A stretch of DNA of 64,000 bases from an uncultured Eubacteriales bacterium (GTDB lineage Bacteria > Bacillota > Clostridia > Christensenellales > Aristaeellaceae). Made by a program: the position numbers and the translations under genes. The notes beneath the pieces were generated by a model. It was given only the letters and a program-made list of their open reading frames with translations, had not been told where the DNA came from and made no database searches. Below are positions 34,432 through 42,122 of the stretch, piece by piece. Within the stretch, counting starts at the first letter, position 1; each line of letters begins with the position of its first letter. The stretch lies in the NCBI GenBank assembly GCA_902789365.1, contig CADANQ010000001.1, positions 61,107 through 125,106 on the forward strand, read 5' to 3'.

Positions 34432-37407
34432 ATGGCACATGTCAAAGTGGTCCGGCGCAGCATGCGCCCCGAGGAATGGACCCTTCTGCGCTTTTCCTGG
34501 CTCAGGCGCGGCGTATATGCCGACATGGAGGAGATCACCGATATCACCATCCGCGACGCCCGGCAGATTTCAGAAAACGAATATGAATTCACCGACGGAC
34601 CGGAACGCCCTCTCCGCCGGGGCGAATTGTACTTTACACCCGACGGCACCGCCTTCATCCGCATGAAAACACGCGTTCCGGAACGCATGAAGGGAAAAAA
34701 CCTTTGTCTTCAGCTGAAGACCGCGGCGGAAATGATCGTTAAGATCAACGGCCGCTACGCGGGCGGGATCGACCCCAACCGGGAAAGGATCCCGCTTGAC
34801 TTCTATAATGAATGCGAGGAGCTTGATATCGAGATCGAGGCCTACAACCGTTCCAAGCCCGACGACGAACGAAATCCGGAGTCCCTGAATATCCGGGGCT
34901 GCAGGCAGGTATTCAACGGGGCCTTCCTGTGCCTGACAAGGGACAATGTGCAGTCCCTCATTTATGACTGTGTGCTGCTGACGGATATCGCCCAGTCGGA
35001 ATATTTCGACGAAAATCTGCGCTCCTTCCTGTTTGCCGAACTAAGCCATGCTCTGGACCGGGTGGACTTTGACACCTGGGAAGGCGTGGACGCCGCTGCG
35101 GAATATATCCGCAGTCATATCTATGAAAACACCGACTATAAGGGGACCGGGAACGTAGCCCTGGTCGGCCATTCGCATCTGGATATCGCCTACTACTGGC
35201 GGCGCATCCACGCCGTGCAGAAAAACGCCCGCACCGTCCTCATCCAGCTGCGCCTGATGGACCGTTACCCCGAATTCCGCTACACCCACACACAGGCATA
35301 TACCTACGAGACCTTGGAAAAATATTACCCGGAGATTTTCGAGGAACTGAAACAGAAAGTCGCCGAAGGACGGTTTGAGCCTGTCGGCGCCATGTACGTG
35401 GAACCGGACTGCAACATCCCCGCCGCGGAAAGCCTGATCCGCCAGTTCTTGTACGGTCAGCTGTTTTTCCGCCGCGCTTTCGGCCGCACCATCGACAACG
35501 CCTGGCTGCCGGATGTGTTCGGCAACAGCTCCATCATGCCCCAGATCCTGAAAAAAAGCTGTGTGGATTACTTTGTTTCCAATAAGATGTCCACCTGGAA
35601 CGACACCAACCGTTTCCCCCACAACCATTTCATCTGGAAGGGGCTGGACGGAAGCACTGTCTATGCCTGCGTGCCGCCCACCCATTTCATCACCTGGAAC
35701 ATGCCCAGCCAGATCCGGGAAAACTGGGAAGCATACCAGGACAAGGACGGCGGCGGCGCCACATTGTCCATGTACGGTTACGGCGACGGCGGCAGCGGCG
35801 TGACCGAGGAAATGATGGAAATGATCCGCCGTTTTCCCAGGATATCGGCCATGCCCAAATGCGAGGTGACCGGCGGCGCGGATTTCCTGCATAAAAACCT
35901 GGGAAACAACCCGAACCTGGCCGTATGGGACGGAGAACTGTACCTGGAGATGCACCGGGGTACCTTCACCACCAAGTCCGACATCAAAAAAGCCAACCGT
36001 CTTCTTGAATTCATGCTCCGCGACGCAGAAATCGCAAGCGTGCTCCGGTATCCGGACGGTGTGGGATACCCCTCGGAGGAAATCCGCTCCGCGTACAAGA
36101 AGCTCCTTCTTAACCAGTTCCACGATATCCTGCCCGGCTCCCACATCCATCCCGTATATGAAGACGCCATGGAAGATTACCGTAAGATCAAAGAGCTTCT
36201 CACAGGCATTCTTGGCGAAAAGGCGGACGCCCCGTATTTCAATTCCCTTAATTTCCCGCGCTCCGTTCCCGTTTTCATTCCCTCCCCCACGGGCTCCTTC
36301 GAAAGGCACGGCCTCCGGGGCGCTTTCGCCCGCGTCGATGCCGCGGGTCTGGCCACGGGCCGCTTTGTCATGGGTGACGATGACACATCCTGGCTTTCCG
36401 TTTCTTCCGACGGGGAAATACTCAAGGTCGCTACGCCCTTTTACAGAGCCACCCTCAGGTCTGACGGCAGCTTTGTATCACTCTATGACAATAAGCTGCG
36501 CAGAGAATGGGTCCGGGAGGGTCACGGCTTCAACAAGCTCCATCTCTACGGCGATTATCCCGGAATGTATGACGCGTGGGATATCCTTCCCAATTACAGG
36601 GACGTGGAATATCCCTTTGAGACGGCTTCTCCTCTCTGCCTGACGGCCCTTGACGGTTTCTGCGCAGAATTCGAGACTGTTCTTCGTACCGGGCGCAGTT
36701 CATGGAAAATGCGTGTCCGTTTTTTCAGGGATTTTCCAGGCATTGAGGTCGAACATATTGCCGACTGGCACGAAAAGCATCGTCTGTGCAAGGTGAATTT
36801 TGCCCCGGATATTCTTACCAGAGAAGTCGTCTGCGACACCGGCGCAGGTTTTATCCGCAGGGAATGGACAAAGAACACCTCCTGGCAGACCGCGCGGTTT
36901 GAAGTATGCCACCACAAATGGTTCGACCTGTCCGAAACCGGGGCGGGCCTTGCGGTGATCAACGAAGGCAAATACGGCCTGGGGCTGGAGGAGGAAGAGG
37001 TTTCCCTCAGCCTGCTGCGCGCCACTATCCGGCCCGATATCGAAAGCGACATGGGGCTCCACGACTTCTGCGTCATGATCCTCCCCCATGAGGGCGACGC
37101 CGTGGCGGCGGAAATCAACCGCAGATCGCTGGAATACAACGTTTCTCCGCGACGCACCGGCCTTTCCTTTCCCGAACCGCTCAGGAGCGCGCTCTGCTCC
37201 TCTTCTCTGATACTCCAGGCCATGAAACTGTCCGAGGACGGCAAATCTTTCATTCTGCGTCTTTCAGAACAGGACGGCCGACGGGGCGAGATCGTCTTCC
37301 CTTCACAGGTGCGGCTACTGAATATGCTGGAGGACGTGACCGCGGAAGGAAGTGCCTTTCCCTTCCGTCCCTTTGAGATCCTCACATTCGCCCTGCCGCT
37401 GGCCTGA
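34432..37407 (+). CDS. Glycoside hydrolase family 38 alpha-mannosidase
   Basis: A 991-aa retaining, zinc-dependent alpha-mannosidase. An N-terminal beta domain covers about 1-235. The catalytic GH38 domain has HSHLD (zinc ligands His249 and Asp251) and the nucleophile Asp361 in WLPDVFGNS. The three-helix bundle contains LLNQFHDILPGSHIHPVYEDA near 560, and C-terminal beta domains complete the usual layout. No signal peptide is present, so it trims imported mannosyl-oligosaccharides, for example from N-glycans. ATGGAGGAATGTAAAA precedes the ATG. A strong terminator follows. A GH2 beta-mannosidase and a hexosamine kinase elsewhere in the window fit a mannose-glycan diet. Confidence 0.95.
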   Translation: MAHVKVVRRSMRPEEWTLLRFSWLRRGVYADMEEITDITIRDARQISENEYEFTDGPERPLRRGELYFTPDGTAFIRMKTRVPERMKGKNLCLQLKTAAEMIVKINGRYAGGIDPNRERIPLDFYNECEELDIEIEAYNRSKPDDERNPESLNIRGCRQVFNGAFLCLTRDNVQSLIYDCVLLTDIAQSEYFDENLRSFLFAELSHALDRVDFDTWEGVDAAAEYIRSHIYENTDYKGTGNVALVGHSHLDIAYYWRRIHAVQKNARTVLIQLRLMDRYPEFRYTHTQAYTYETLEKYYPEIFEELKQKVAEGRFEPVGAMYVEPDCNIPAAESLIRQFLYGQLFFRRAFGRTIDNAWLPDVFGNSSIMPQILKKSCVDYFVSNKMSTWNDTNRFPHNHFIWKGLDGSTVYACVPPTHFITWNMPSQIRENWEAYQDKDGGGATLSMYGYGDGGSGVTEEMMEMIRRFPRISAMPKCEVTGGADFLHKNLGNNPNLAVWDGELYLEMHRGTFTTKSDIKKANRLLEFMLRDAEIASVLRYPDGVGYPSEEIRSAYKKLLLNQFHDILPGSHIHPVYEDAMEDYRKIKELLTGILGEKADAPYFNSLNFPRSVPVFIPSPTGSFERHGLRGAFARVDAAGLATGRFVMGDDDTSWLSVSSDGEILKVATPFYRATLRSDGSFVSLYDNKLRREWVREGHGFNKLHLYGDYPGMYDAWDILPNYRDVEYPFETASPLCLTALDGFCAEFETVLRTGRSSWKMRVRFFRDFPGIEVEHIADWHEKHRLCKVNFAPDILTREVVCDTGAGFIRREWTKNTSWQTARFEVCHHKWFDLSETGAGLAVINEGKYGLGLEEEEVSLSLLRATIRPDIESDMGLHDFCVMILPHEGDAVAAEINRRSLEYNVSPRRTGLSFPEPLRSALCSSSLILQAMKLSEDGKSFILRLSEQDGRRGEIVFPSQVRLLNMLEDVTAEGSAFPFRPFEILTFALPLA

Positions 37408-37451
37408 TAATCAAATCGGTTTGACCAATTTGCGATGAGTATTAAACTGCC

Positions 37452-37496
37452 TGTGCCGGGACTTTCACCCGCAAGAAATATGCCATGCCCGGCACA
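37452..37496 (+). other. Inverted repeat in the GH38 3' region
   Basis: TGTGCCGGG (37452-37460) pairs with CCCGGCACA (37488-37496) around a 27-base loop, 10 bp before the terminator proper. Role unknown. Confidence 0.4.
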
Positions 37497-37506
37497 CCAT
37501 CAAAAG

Positions 37507-37560
37507 CCCCGGCCTTTTCCTGCTGCGGAAAAGGGCCGGGGATTTTATCGTCCGTTTTTC
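37507..37560 (+). terminator. Terminator after GH38 alpha-mannosidase
   Basis: CCCCGGCCTTTTCC (37507-37520) pairs with GGAAAAGGGCCGGGG (37527-37541, one bulge), followed by ATTTTATCGTCCGTTTTTC. Confidence 0.75.
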
Positions 37561-37581
37561 CTCTTTTGTAATTCCCGAATT

Positions 37582-37609
37582 AAAAAAGGAGCGGACACAC
37601 CCGCTCCTT
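37582..37609 (-). terminator. Terminator after the secreted 172-aa protein
   Basis: On the minus strand AAGGAGCGG-GTGTGT-CCGCTCCTT (37586-37609), followed by TTTTTA. Confidence 0.9.
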
Positions 37610-37629
37610 CAGGCTTTAAACTATACGAA

Positions 37630-38148
37630 TTACAGCTTCACAAAAGCCAGAACGGTGGACTTGGCAGCCTTCACAGCTTCGAACTGGGCCAGCGTCATGG
37701 TGATGACCGCGCTGCCGTCAGCCTGGCACTCGGTGGGCAGAGTCTCGTAGAAGTACAGATTCAGGGCCGCGTCATAAACGCCCAGCACGCAGACGACGTT
37801 GCTGTAAGGAGTAGAACCCCAGATTTTGAAGGAAACGGTCGGTTCGGTGGTTTCGCCGCCGCACTTGACAGCAACCACATCCAGCACGTCCTTGGCGCCG
37901 GCGATTTCAGTAGCAACCTGGGTGTTGAACAACCCGCTCACCGGGGTCCCGCTGAGGTAAGCATTGCGCAGACGGGCTACTTCGGCCTGAGCCTTGTAGT
38001 CGTTGTACACAACCTTGATCCAGACACCATCGGTGAGGGACTCAGCCTCATAGATGCTGCTCTTGCTGGGAGTGGGAACGGAAGCCAGAGCACTCACGGA
38101 AGTGAGCACCAGAGCCAGAGCGATGAGCAGGGAAGCAAACTTTTTCAT
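37630..38148 (-). CDS. Secreted protein of unknown function
   Basis: A 172-aa protein. Residues 1-22 are a clear Sec signal peptide (MKKFASLLIALALVLTSVSALA). No lipobox, LPXTG or membrane anchor is present. The mature ~150 residues are a mixed alpha/beta domain with two Cys (CGGETTEP and ECQADG, plus CVLGV) and no motif I recognise. AAAAGGAGTG precedes the ATG. It has its own promoter, an unusually long leader and a strong terminator, suggesting regulated, possibly high, expression. It has no operon partner. Confidence 0.7.
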   Translation of the reverse strand: MKKFASLLIALALVLTSVSALASVPTPSKSSIYEAESLTDGVWIKVVYNDYKAQAEVARLRNAYLSGTPVSGLFNTQVATEIAGAKDVLDVVAVKCGGETTEPTVSFKIWGSTPYSNVVCVLGVYDAALNLYFYETLPTECQADGSAVITMTLAQFEAVKAAKSTVLAFVKL

Positions 38149-38358
38149 GGCAAAACACTCCTTTTAGTCCGCGTATCGGGACTGTCATTATTCTGACAGG
38201 CTTCTGCAGAGCCATTCCATGAAATGATCGCGCTTTCATCGATGGGTCGTTCAGTGCCGTCAGTGCCCGGATTATATTCACCCGCAGGATGCGGGAAGAA
38301 TATCTCCTGTGAGAGTTTCGCAAAACGCCCGTATGGTGTCCTGCAAAACATCAAAGTA
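38149..38358 (-). promoter_or_regulatory. Long structured 5' leader of the secreted-protein gene
   Basis: About 200 bases lie between the predicted transcription start and the ATG. The leader includes a stable hairpin at 38274-38303 (ATATTC and CCCGCA arms, GGA loop) and two copies of CAGTGCC. No open frame of note is present. I could not match it to a known riboswitch core (glycine, c-di-GMP, SAM, ydaO types considered). Confidence 0.45.
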
Positions 38359-38387
38359 ACTTTACCACAAAAGCAGAAAAATGTCCA
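38359..38387 (-). promoter_or_regulatory. Probable promoter of the secreted-protein gene
   Basis: On the minus strand TGGACA (38382-38387) and TAAAGT (38359-38364) with 17-bp spacing, and TGG ahead of the -10 element. A T8/A-rich tract lies upstream. The remaining gap to 38480 holds nothing further that I can name. Confidence 0.5.
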
Positions 38388-38480
38388 CCTTTTTTTTGCG
38401 GGAAAAAGTTACAATTTTGTTTCATAATTGTTACCGGACAGTCCCATCGGAACGGATGTCGGCGAAGTGCGTCCCCAGGG

Positions 38481-39638
38481 TCAGTTTTCATCCGTATTTT
38501 TCCTGTCCGCGTATTTTCGGGCGTATCTTTGCACCAGCGCGTCCATCGCGTCCATTTTTTTCAGCATATCCTTTGACAGGGCAATCTGACACCTGGCCCT
38601 GACCAGGTTATGCTCCGGGAAGGAAATCTTGAAATACTTGTCTCCGAGAATGTAATCGTTCAGGAAACGTACGGCCAGTTCGCAGGCAAGACAAAAGCCG
38701 CTGACAGCCAGGGAATCCACCTCGTTCTTTGTAAGCGAACAGGCCGTTTCGCTGAGGAATCCCTCGGTAAACGCCCAGAATACGTTCAGGTCCAGCGTTG
38801 CCCTGTCCCCGTCCGGGCAGTCCTCCTCGACGGTGTTGGCGGCAAAACGGATGGCGTCGCCGAAGTCATGGCCGGCAAGACCCGGCATCACCGTGTCAAG
38901 ATCGATGACCGTAAGCGGCCGGAAGGTTCCCTCCTCGAAGAGCACGTTGTTGATCTTGGTGTCGTTGTGCGTAACCCGAAGAGGCAGTTTCCCCTGCCGA
39001 AAAAGGTCCGTCAACCGACAGGCAAGGTCCCTGACGCTCATCAGGTAATCGATTTCTTTTTCCGCTTCCCCTGCCCTTCCCAGGGGATCGTCTTTGAGAT
39101 TCCGGACCAGGGTCTCATAGCGGACCCTGGTGTCGTGGAAGTCCGGAATGGTGCAGAAAAGGCTTGACGCGTCAAAATCAGACAGCATGGTCTGGAAATG
39201 GCCGAACGCCTTTCCCGCGTTTCTCACCACCCGGGGATCCGAACAGGTATTGAAGGTGACGGAGGGAATGAAATTGCACAGCCGCCAGAAGCCCGTCTCG
39301 TCGGCGATATAGTTTTTTCCGCCGGCGGTATGGCGGAAATCCAGATAGACTTCCCCCGGAGCCTTCCGTTTGAGGGTTCCGGTCACTTTTTCGATGTTGG
39401 ACATCAGCTGTTCGGGCGTCCGGAAGGCATAGGTATTGATTCTCTGCGCCAGGTAGCTTTTCAGGTGGGCCGTTCCCTCCCCGTCGTCCACGACATAGTT
39501 CACCTTATACGTGCGGTTCACGTTGCCCATTTTGATCTCTTCGCAGCTGAAGAAAGGACCGGGAATCCCGAACGCCTGGCCGATTTTCTGAAGCAGCCGC
39601 GCCGTCTCCCTGTTGCCGTTTTTTGGGGATTCGTGCAT
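38481..39638 (-). CDS. N-acetylhexosamine 1-kinase-like phosphotransferase
   Basis: A 385-aa kinase of the aminoglycoside-phosphotransferase fold. It closely resembles bifidobacterial NahK, which makes hexosamine 1-phosphate for the GNB/LNB and N-glycan pathways. Matching segments include FHDTRVRYE (168-175), LPLRVTHNDTKINNVLF (catalytic Asp226), VIDLDTVMPG (metal Asp246/248), HDFGDAIRFAAN and FPEHNLVRARCQIAL. The open frame extends 55 codons upstream into glgA, but ATG 39638 has CGGAGGGAAAA and starts the homology. It is the last gene of the pglF-thrH-glgA run. Substrate (GlcNAc or GalNAc) is inferred from resemblance. Confidence 0.85.
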   Translation of the reverse strand: MHESPKNGNRETARLLQKIGQAFGIPGPFFSCEEIKMGNVNRTYKVNYVVDDGEGTAHLKSYLAQRINTYAFRTPEQLMSNIEKVTGTLKRKAPGEVYLDFRHTAGGKNYIADETGFWRLCNFIPSVTFNTCSDPRVVRNAGKAFGHFQTMLSDFDASSLFCTIPDFHDTRVRYETLVRNLKDDPLGRAGEAEKEIDYLMSVRDLACRLTDLFRQGKLPLRVTHNDTKINNVLFEEGTFRPLTVIDLDTVMPGLAGHDFGDAIRFAANTVEEDCPDGDRATLDLNVFWAFTEGFLSETACSLTKNEVDSLAVSGFCLACELAVRFLNDYILGDKYFKISFPEHNLVRARCQIALSKDMLKKMDAMDALVQRYARKYADRKNTDEN

Positions 39639-39664
39639 TTTTCCCTCCGTGTGTGTTGTTTCCG

Positions 39665-41476
39665 TCACTCGCGGACCTTTAACAGGTCCCTGAATTCGTG
39701 GCCCTTGATCATGCTCCCGGTCACCTTCAGCTGCCCGTTCATGAACAGCTTGTCGGGATCCTTCGTCCCCTCTGCCATGGCCATCAGGTTGTCGTAGCTG
39801 CATTCCACCTGGGCGTCGCAGTCCTCGACGGTCCGGGGAATCACCTCCATGCTGTCTCCGCTGAACCTCAGGCTGAAAACGCCGTCGCAGCGTCCGGTCA
39901 TCCTGATCTGAAGGGCTCGCCGGTACCCGGGACGGTAGATTTCCGGGTGCAGGCGCCGGTTGGATTCGGTAATCATGCGGTATTTTTCCGCCAGGGCGTT
40001 CATCCCGTCCTCAAAGACGATATGCTCGTCGCATCGGTCCTCGCAAATCTCCCCGTACATCCTTTCGTATTTCGCGGCGCTCTTCGCCCAGCTCAGGTCC
40101 TTCTCCATGCAGCGCCTGCGCATCAGGGCAAAGGTCTTTTCGTCCCCAAGGTAAAGCTTTACGGCCTCCAGCACCGCCAGATACAGGTACTTGGCATGGT
40201 ATTCCTGGAAGCCGAAGCCGTCCCCCTGGCCGTCGAAATCGCTGTAAAGGCGCACGCTGTCCTTCAGCCCGCCGGTCTCGTGGATGATCGGCACGGTGCC
40301 GTAACGCATGGCCATCATCTGGCTGAGGCCACAGGGTTCAAAACGGCTGGGCATCAGGTACATATCGGCGCCGGCAAAGACCTTCCGGGCCATCGCTTCC
40401 GTATAATCGCTGCTGAAGCCCACCTGTCCCGGCCAGTTTTCCCGCGCCCACCGGAAATAATCCTCATACACCCTGTCGCCCTGGCCGAACACAACCAGCT
40501 GCACGCCGATGTCCATCAGTCCGGGCATGACCTGCCTGATCAGTTCCAGGCCCTTCTGCTCCACCAGTCGGGCGACCACGGCGATCAGCGGCCATCCGTC
40601 CTCCTCGTTGATCCCGAAAGCCTTCTGAACGAACCGCTTGCATTCCTTTTTCCCCGCCATGTTCTCCGTGTCAAACCGCGCGGGCAGGTCCTCGTCCAGG
40701 GACGGATCGTACAAATCCATGTCGATGCCGTTGAGGATACCCCACAGCCGGCTGTCCACCATATCGATCACGCCCTCCAGGCCGTGACCGTACCTGGCGG
40801 AATGCAGTTCCCTGGCATAGTTGGGAGAAACCGTGGACACGGCGTCCGCCATCATCATGGCGCATTTCATCAGGTTGATGTCATGCCTGCCCTGGTACTC
40901 ATAGGCCATGCCGCCGTCGTACCACCCGCTGTCCAGCCCCAGGGTCCAAAGCATGTCCCGTCCGAACTGTCCCTGATAGGCGATGTTGTGGATGGTAAAT
41001 ACGGTTTTGATCCTGCGCAGTTCCTTTCTGGAGTATTGCATATCCTTCAGATAGACCACGGTCAGGGCGCTTTCCCAGTCGTTGCAGTGGATAATCTGGG
41101 GCTCGAATTCCATCAGGTCCAGGAATTCAAGAACGGCCCTGGAAAAGAAGGCAAATCGCACGGCGTCGTCGCCGTAGCCGTACAGTCTGGGGCGGTCGTA
41201 AAGTTCATCACAGGCAAGGAACCAAATCCTCACCCCTTTGCTTTCGCCTTTGAACAGGGCAAATACGCATTCCCTGTCCCCCACGCGAACCGGCCTGTCC
41301 ACGATATGCTCCATCTGTTCGAACCAGCCGAGCCTTGCGCAGCGATAAAGCGGGGTGATCACCGCCGTTTCGTTTCCGGCTTCCTTCAGGGCGATGGGAA
41401 GGCTGTAGGCCACGTCCGCAAGCCCGCCGGATTTGCTGAAGGGCGCGCATTCGCTGGATACATACAGGATCCTCAT
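39665..41476 (-). CDS. glgA: Glycogen synthase (GT5) fused to an SCP2-like domain
   Basis: A 603-aa protein. Residues 1-480 are a bacterial GlgA, which adds glucose from ADP-glucose to glycogen. They include the ADP-glucose loop K15-SGGLADV, HCNDWESAL near 130, NGIDMDLYDP near 245 and the C-terminal SRFEPCGLSQMMAMRYGTVPI. A linker follows, and then residues about 515-603 match the SCP2 sterol-carrier-like fold, including DPDKLFMNGQLKVTGSMIKG at the usual position. Ordinary GlgA ends near 480. ATAACGGAGGTAACGG precedes the ATG. It lies 40 bp after thrH and 26 bp before the hexosamine kinase. No glgC, glgB or glgP is present in this window. Confidence 0.93.
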   Translation of the reverse strand: MRILYVSSECAPFSKSGGLADVAYSLPIALKEAGNETAVITPLYRCARLGWFEQMEHIVDRPVRVGDRECVFALFKGESKGVRIWFLACDELYDRPRLYGYGDDAVRFAFFSRAVLEFLDLMEFEPQIIHCNDWESALTVVYLKDMQYSRKELRRIKTVFTIHNIAYQGQFGRDMLWTLGLDSGWYDGGMAYEYQGRHDINLMKCAMMMADAVSTVSPNYARELHSARYGHGLEGVIDMVDSRLWGILNGIDMDLYDPSLDEDLPARFDTENMAGKKECKRFVQKAFGINEEDGWPLIAVVARLVEQKGLELIRQVMPGLMDIGVQLVVFGQGDRVYEDYFRWARENWPGQVGFSSDYTEAMARKVFAGADMYLMPSRFEPCGLSQMMAMRYGTVPIIHETGGLKDSVRLYSDFDGQGDGFGFQEYHAKYLYLAVLEAVKLYLGDEKTFALMRRRCMEKDLSWAKSAAKYERMYGEICEDRCDEHIVFEDGMNALAEKYRMITESNRRLHPEIYRPGYRRALQIRMTGRCDGVFSLRFSGDSMEVIPRTVEDCDAQVECSYDNLMAMAEGTKDPDKLFMNGQLKVTGSMIKGHEFRDLLKVRE

Positions 41477-41516
41477 GAACCGTTACCTCCGTTATTCGTT
41501 TGTGACGGAATACCGT

Positions 41517-42119
41517 TTAAGTCAGTTCGCTCAGGATGGCGTTTTTCAGATCGTCGTATTCCTCAAAGGCCAGAAGGTCGGGATTGTCCCTGCGGATATT
41601 TTCCGTGGACCTGAAAAGGAATCCGGCTTTGGACGCGCGGATCATGCCCAGATCGTTGTAGCTGTCCCCCACGGCAACGGTGTCGTAGCCGATGGACTGA
41701 AGCGCTTTCACCGTGGTCAGCTTGCTCTTTTCCACCCGCATGCGGTACCCGGTAATCTCGCCGCCGGGTCCCACCTCCAGGGTATTGCAGAACAGCGTCG
41801 GCAGGCCCAGCTTTTCCATCAGGGGCATGGCAAACTGGGTAAAGGTGTCGCTCAGGATAATCACCTGAGCGCGCTTCCTCAGGCTGTCCAGAAATTCCTT
41901 CGCGCCTTCCATCGGATCGATAGAGGCGATTACTTCCCGTATTTCATTGAGGCCCAGGCGATGCTCCCTGAGGATGCCGATGCGCCATTTCATCAGCTTG
42001 TCGTAATCGGGCTCGTCCCTTGTGGTTCTCTTCAGCTCCGGAATCCCGCTGGCTTTTGAAAAGGCGATCCATATTTCCGGCACCAGGACCCCTTCCATAT
42101 CAAGGCATACGATTTCCAT
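41517..42119 (-). CDS. thrH: ThrH-type phosphoserine phosphatase/homoserine phosphotransferase
   Basis: A 200-aa HAD-superfamily enzyme that aligns along its whole length with Pseudomonas ThrH. The nucleophile motif is CLDMEGVLVPEIW (Asp7; the second Asp is Glu9, as in ThrH), then TTRDEPDYDKLMKWR, the motif II Ser in ILSDTFTQF and motif III GDSYNDLGMI. ThrH dephosphorylates phosphoserine and can transfer the phosphate to homoserine. It starts four bases after the pglF-like stop, with GGAGGG upstream, and is therefore in the same operon. Its link to sugar or glycogen genes is not obvious. Confidence 0.9.
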   Translation of the reverse strand: MEIVCLDMEGVLVPEIWIAFSKASGIPELKRTTRDEPDYDKLMKWRIGILREHRLGLNEIREVIASIDPMEGAKEFLDSLRKRAQVIILSDTFTQFAMPLMEKLGLPTLFCNTLEVGPGGEITGYRMRVEKSKLTTVKALQSIGYDTVAVGDSYNDLGMIRASKAGFLFRSTENIRRDNPDLLAFEEYDDLKNAILSELT

Positions 42120-42122
42120 CCG

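Noticed and set aside
38149..38358. Known riboswitch in the secreted-protein leader
   Set aside because: I could not match conserved cores of the glycine, SAM, c-di-GMP or ydaO classes; left as an unassigned structured leader.
39698..41614. 638-aa open frame antisense to glgA
   Set aside because: His/Pro/Gly-rich shadow frame; glgA on the minus strand is unequivocal.
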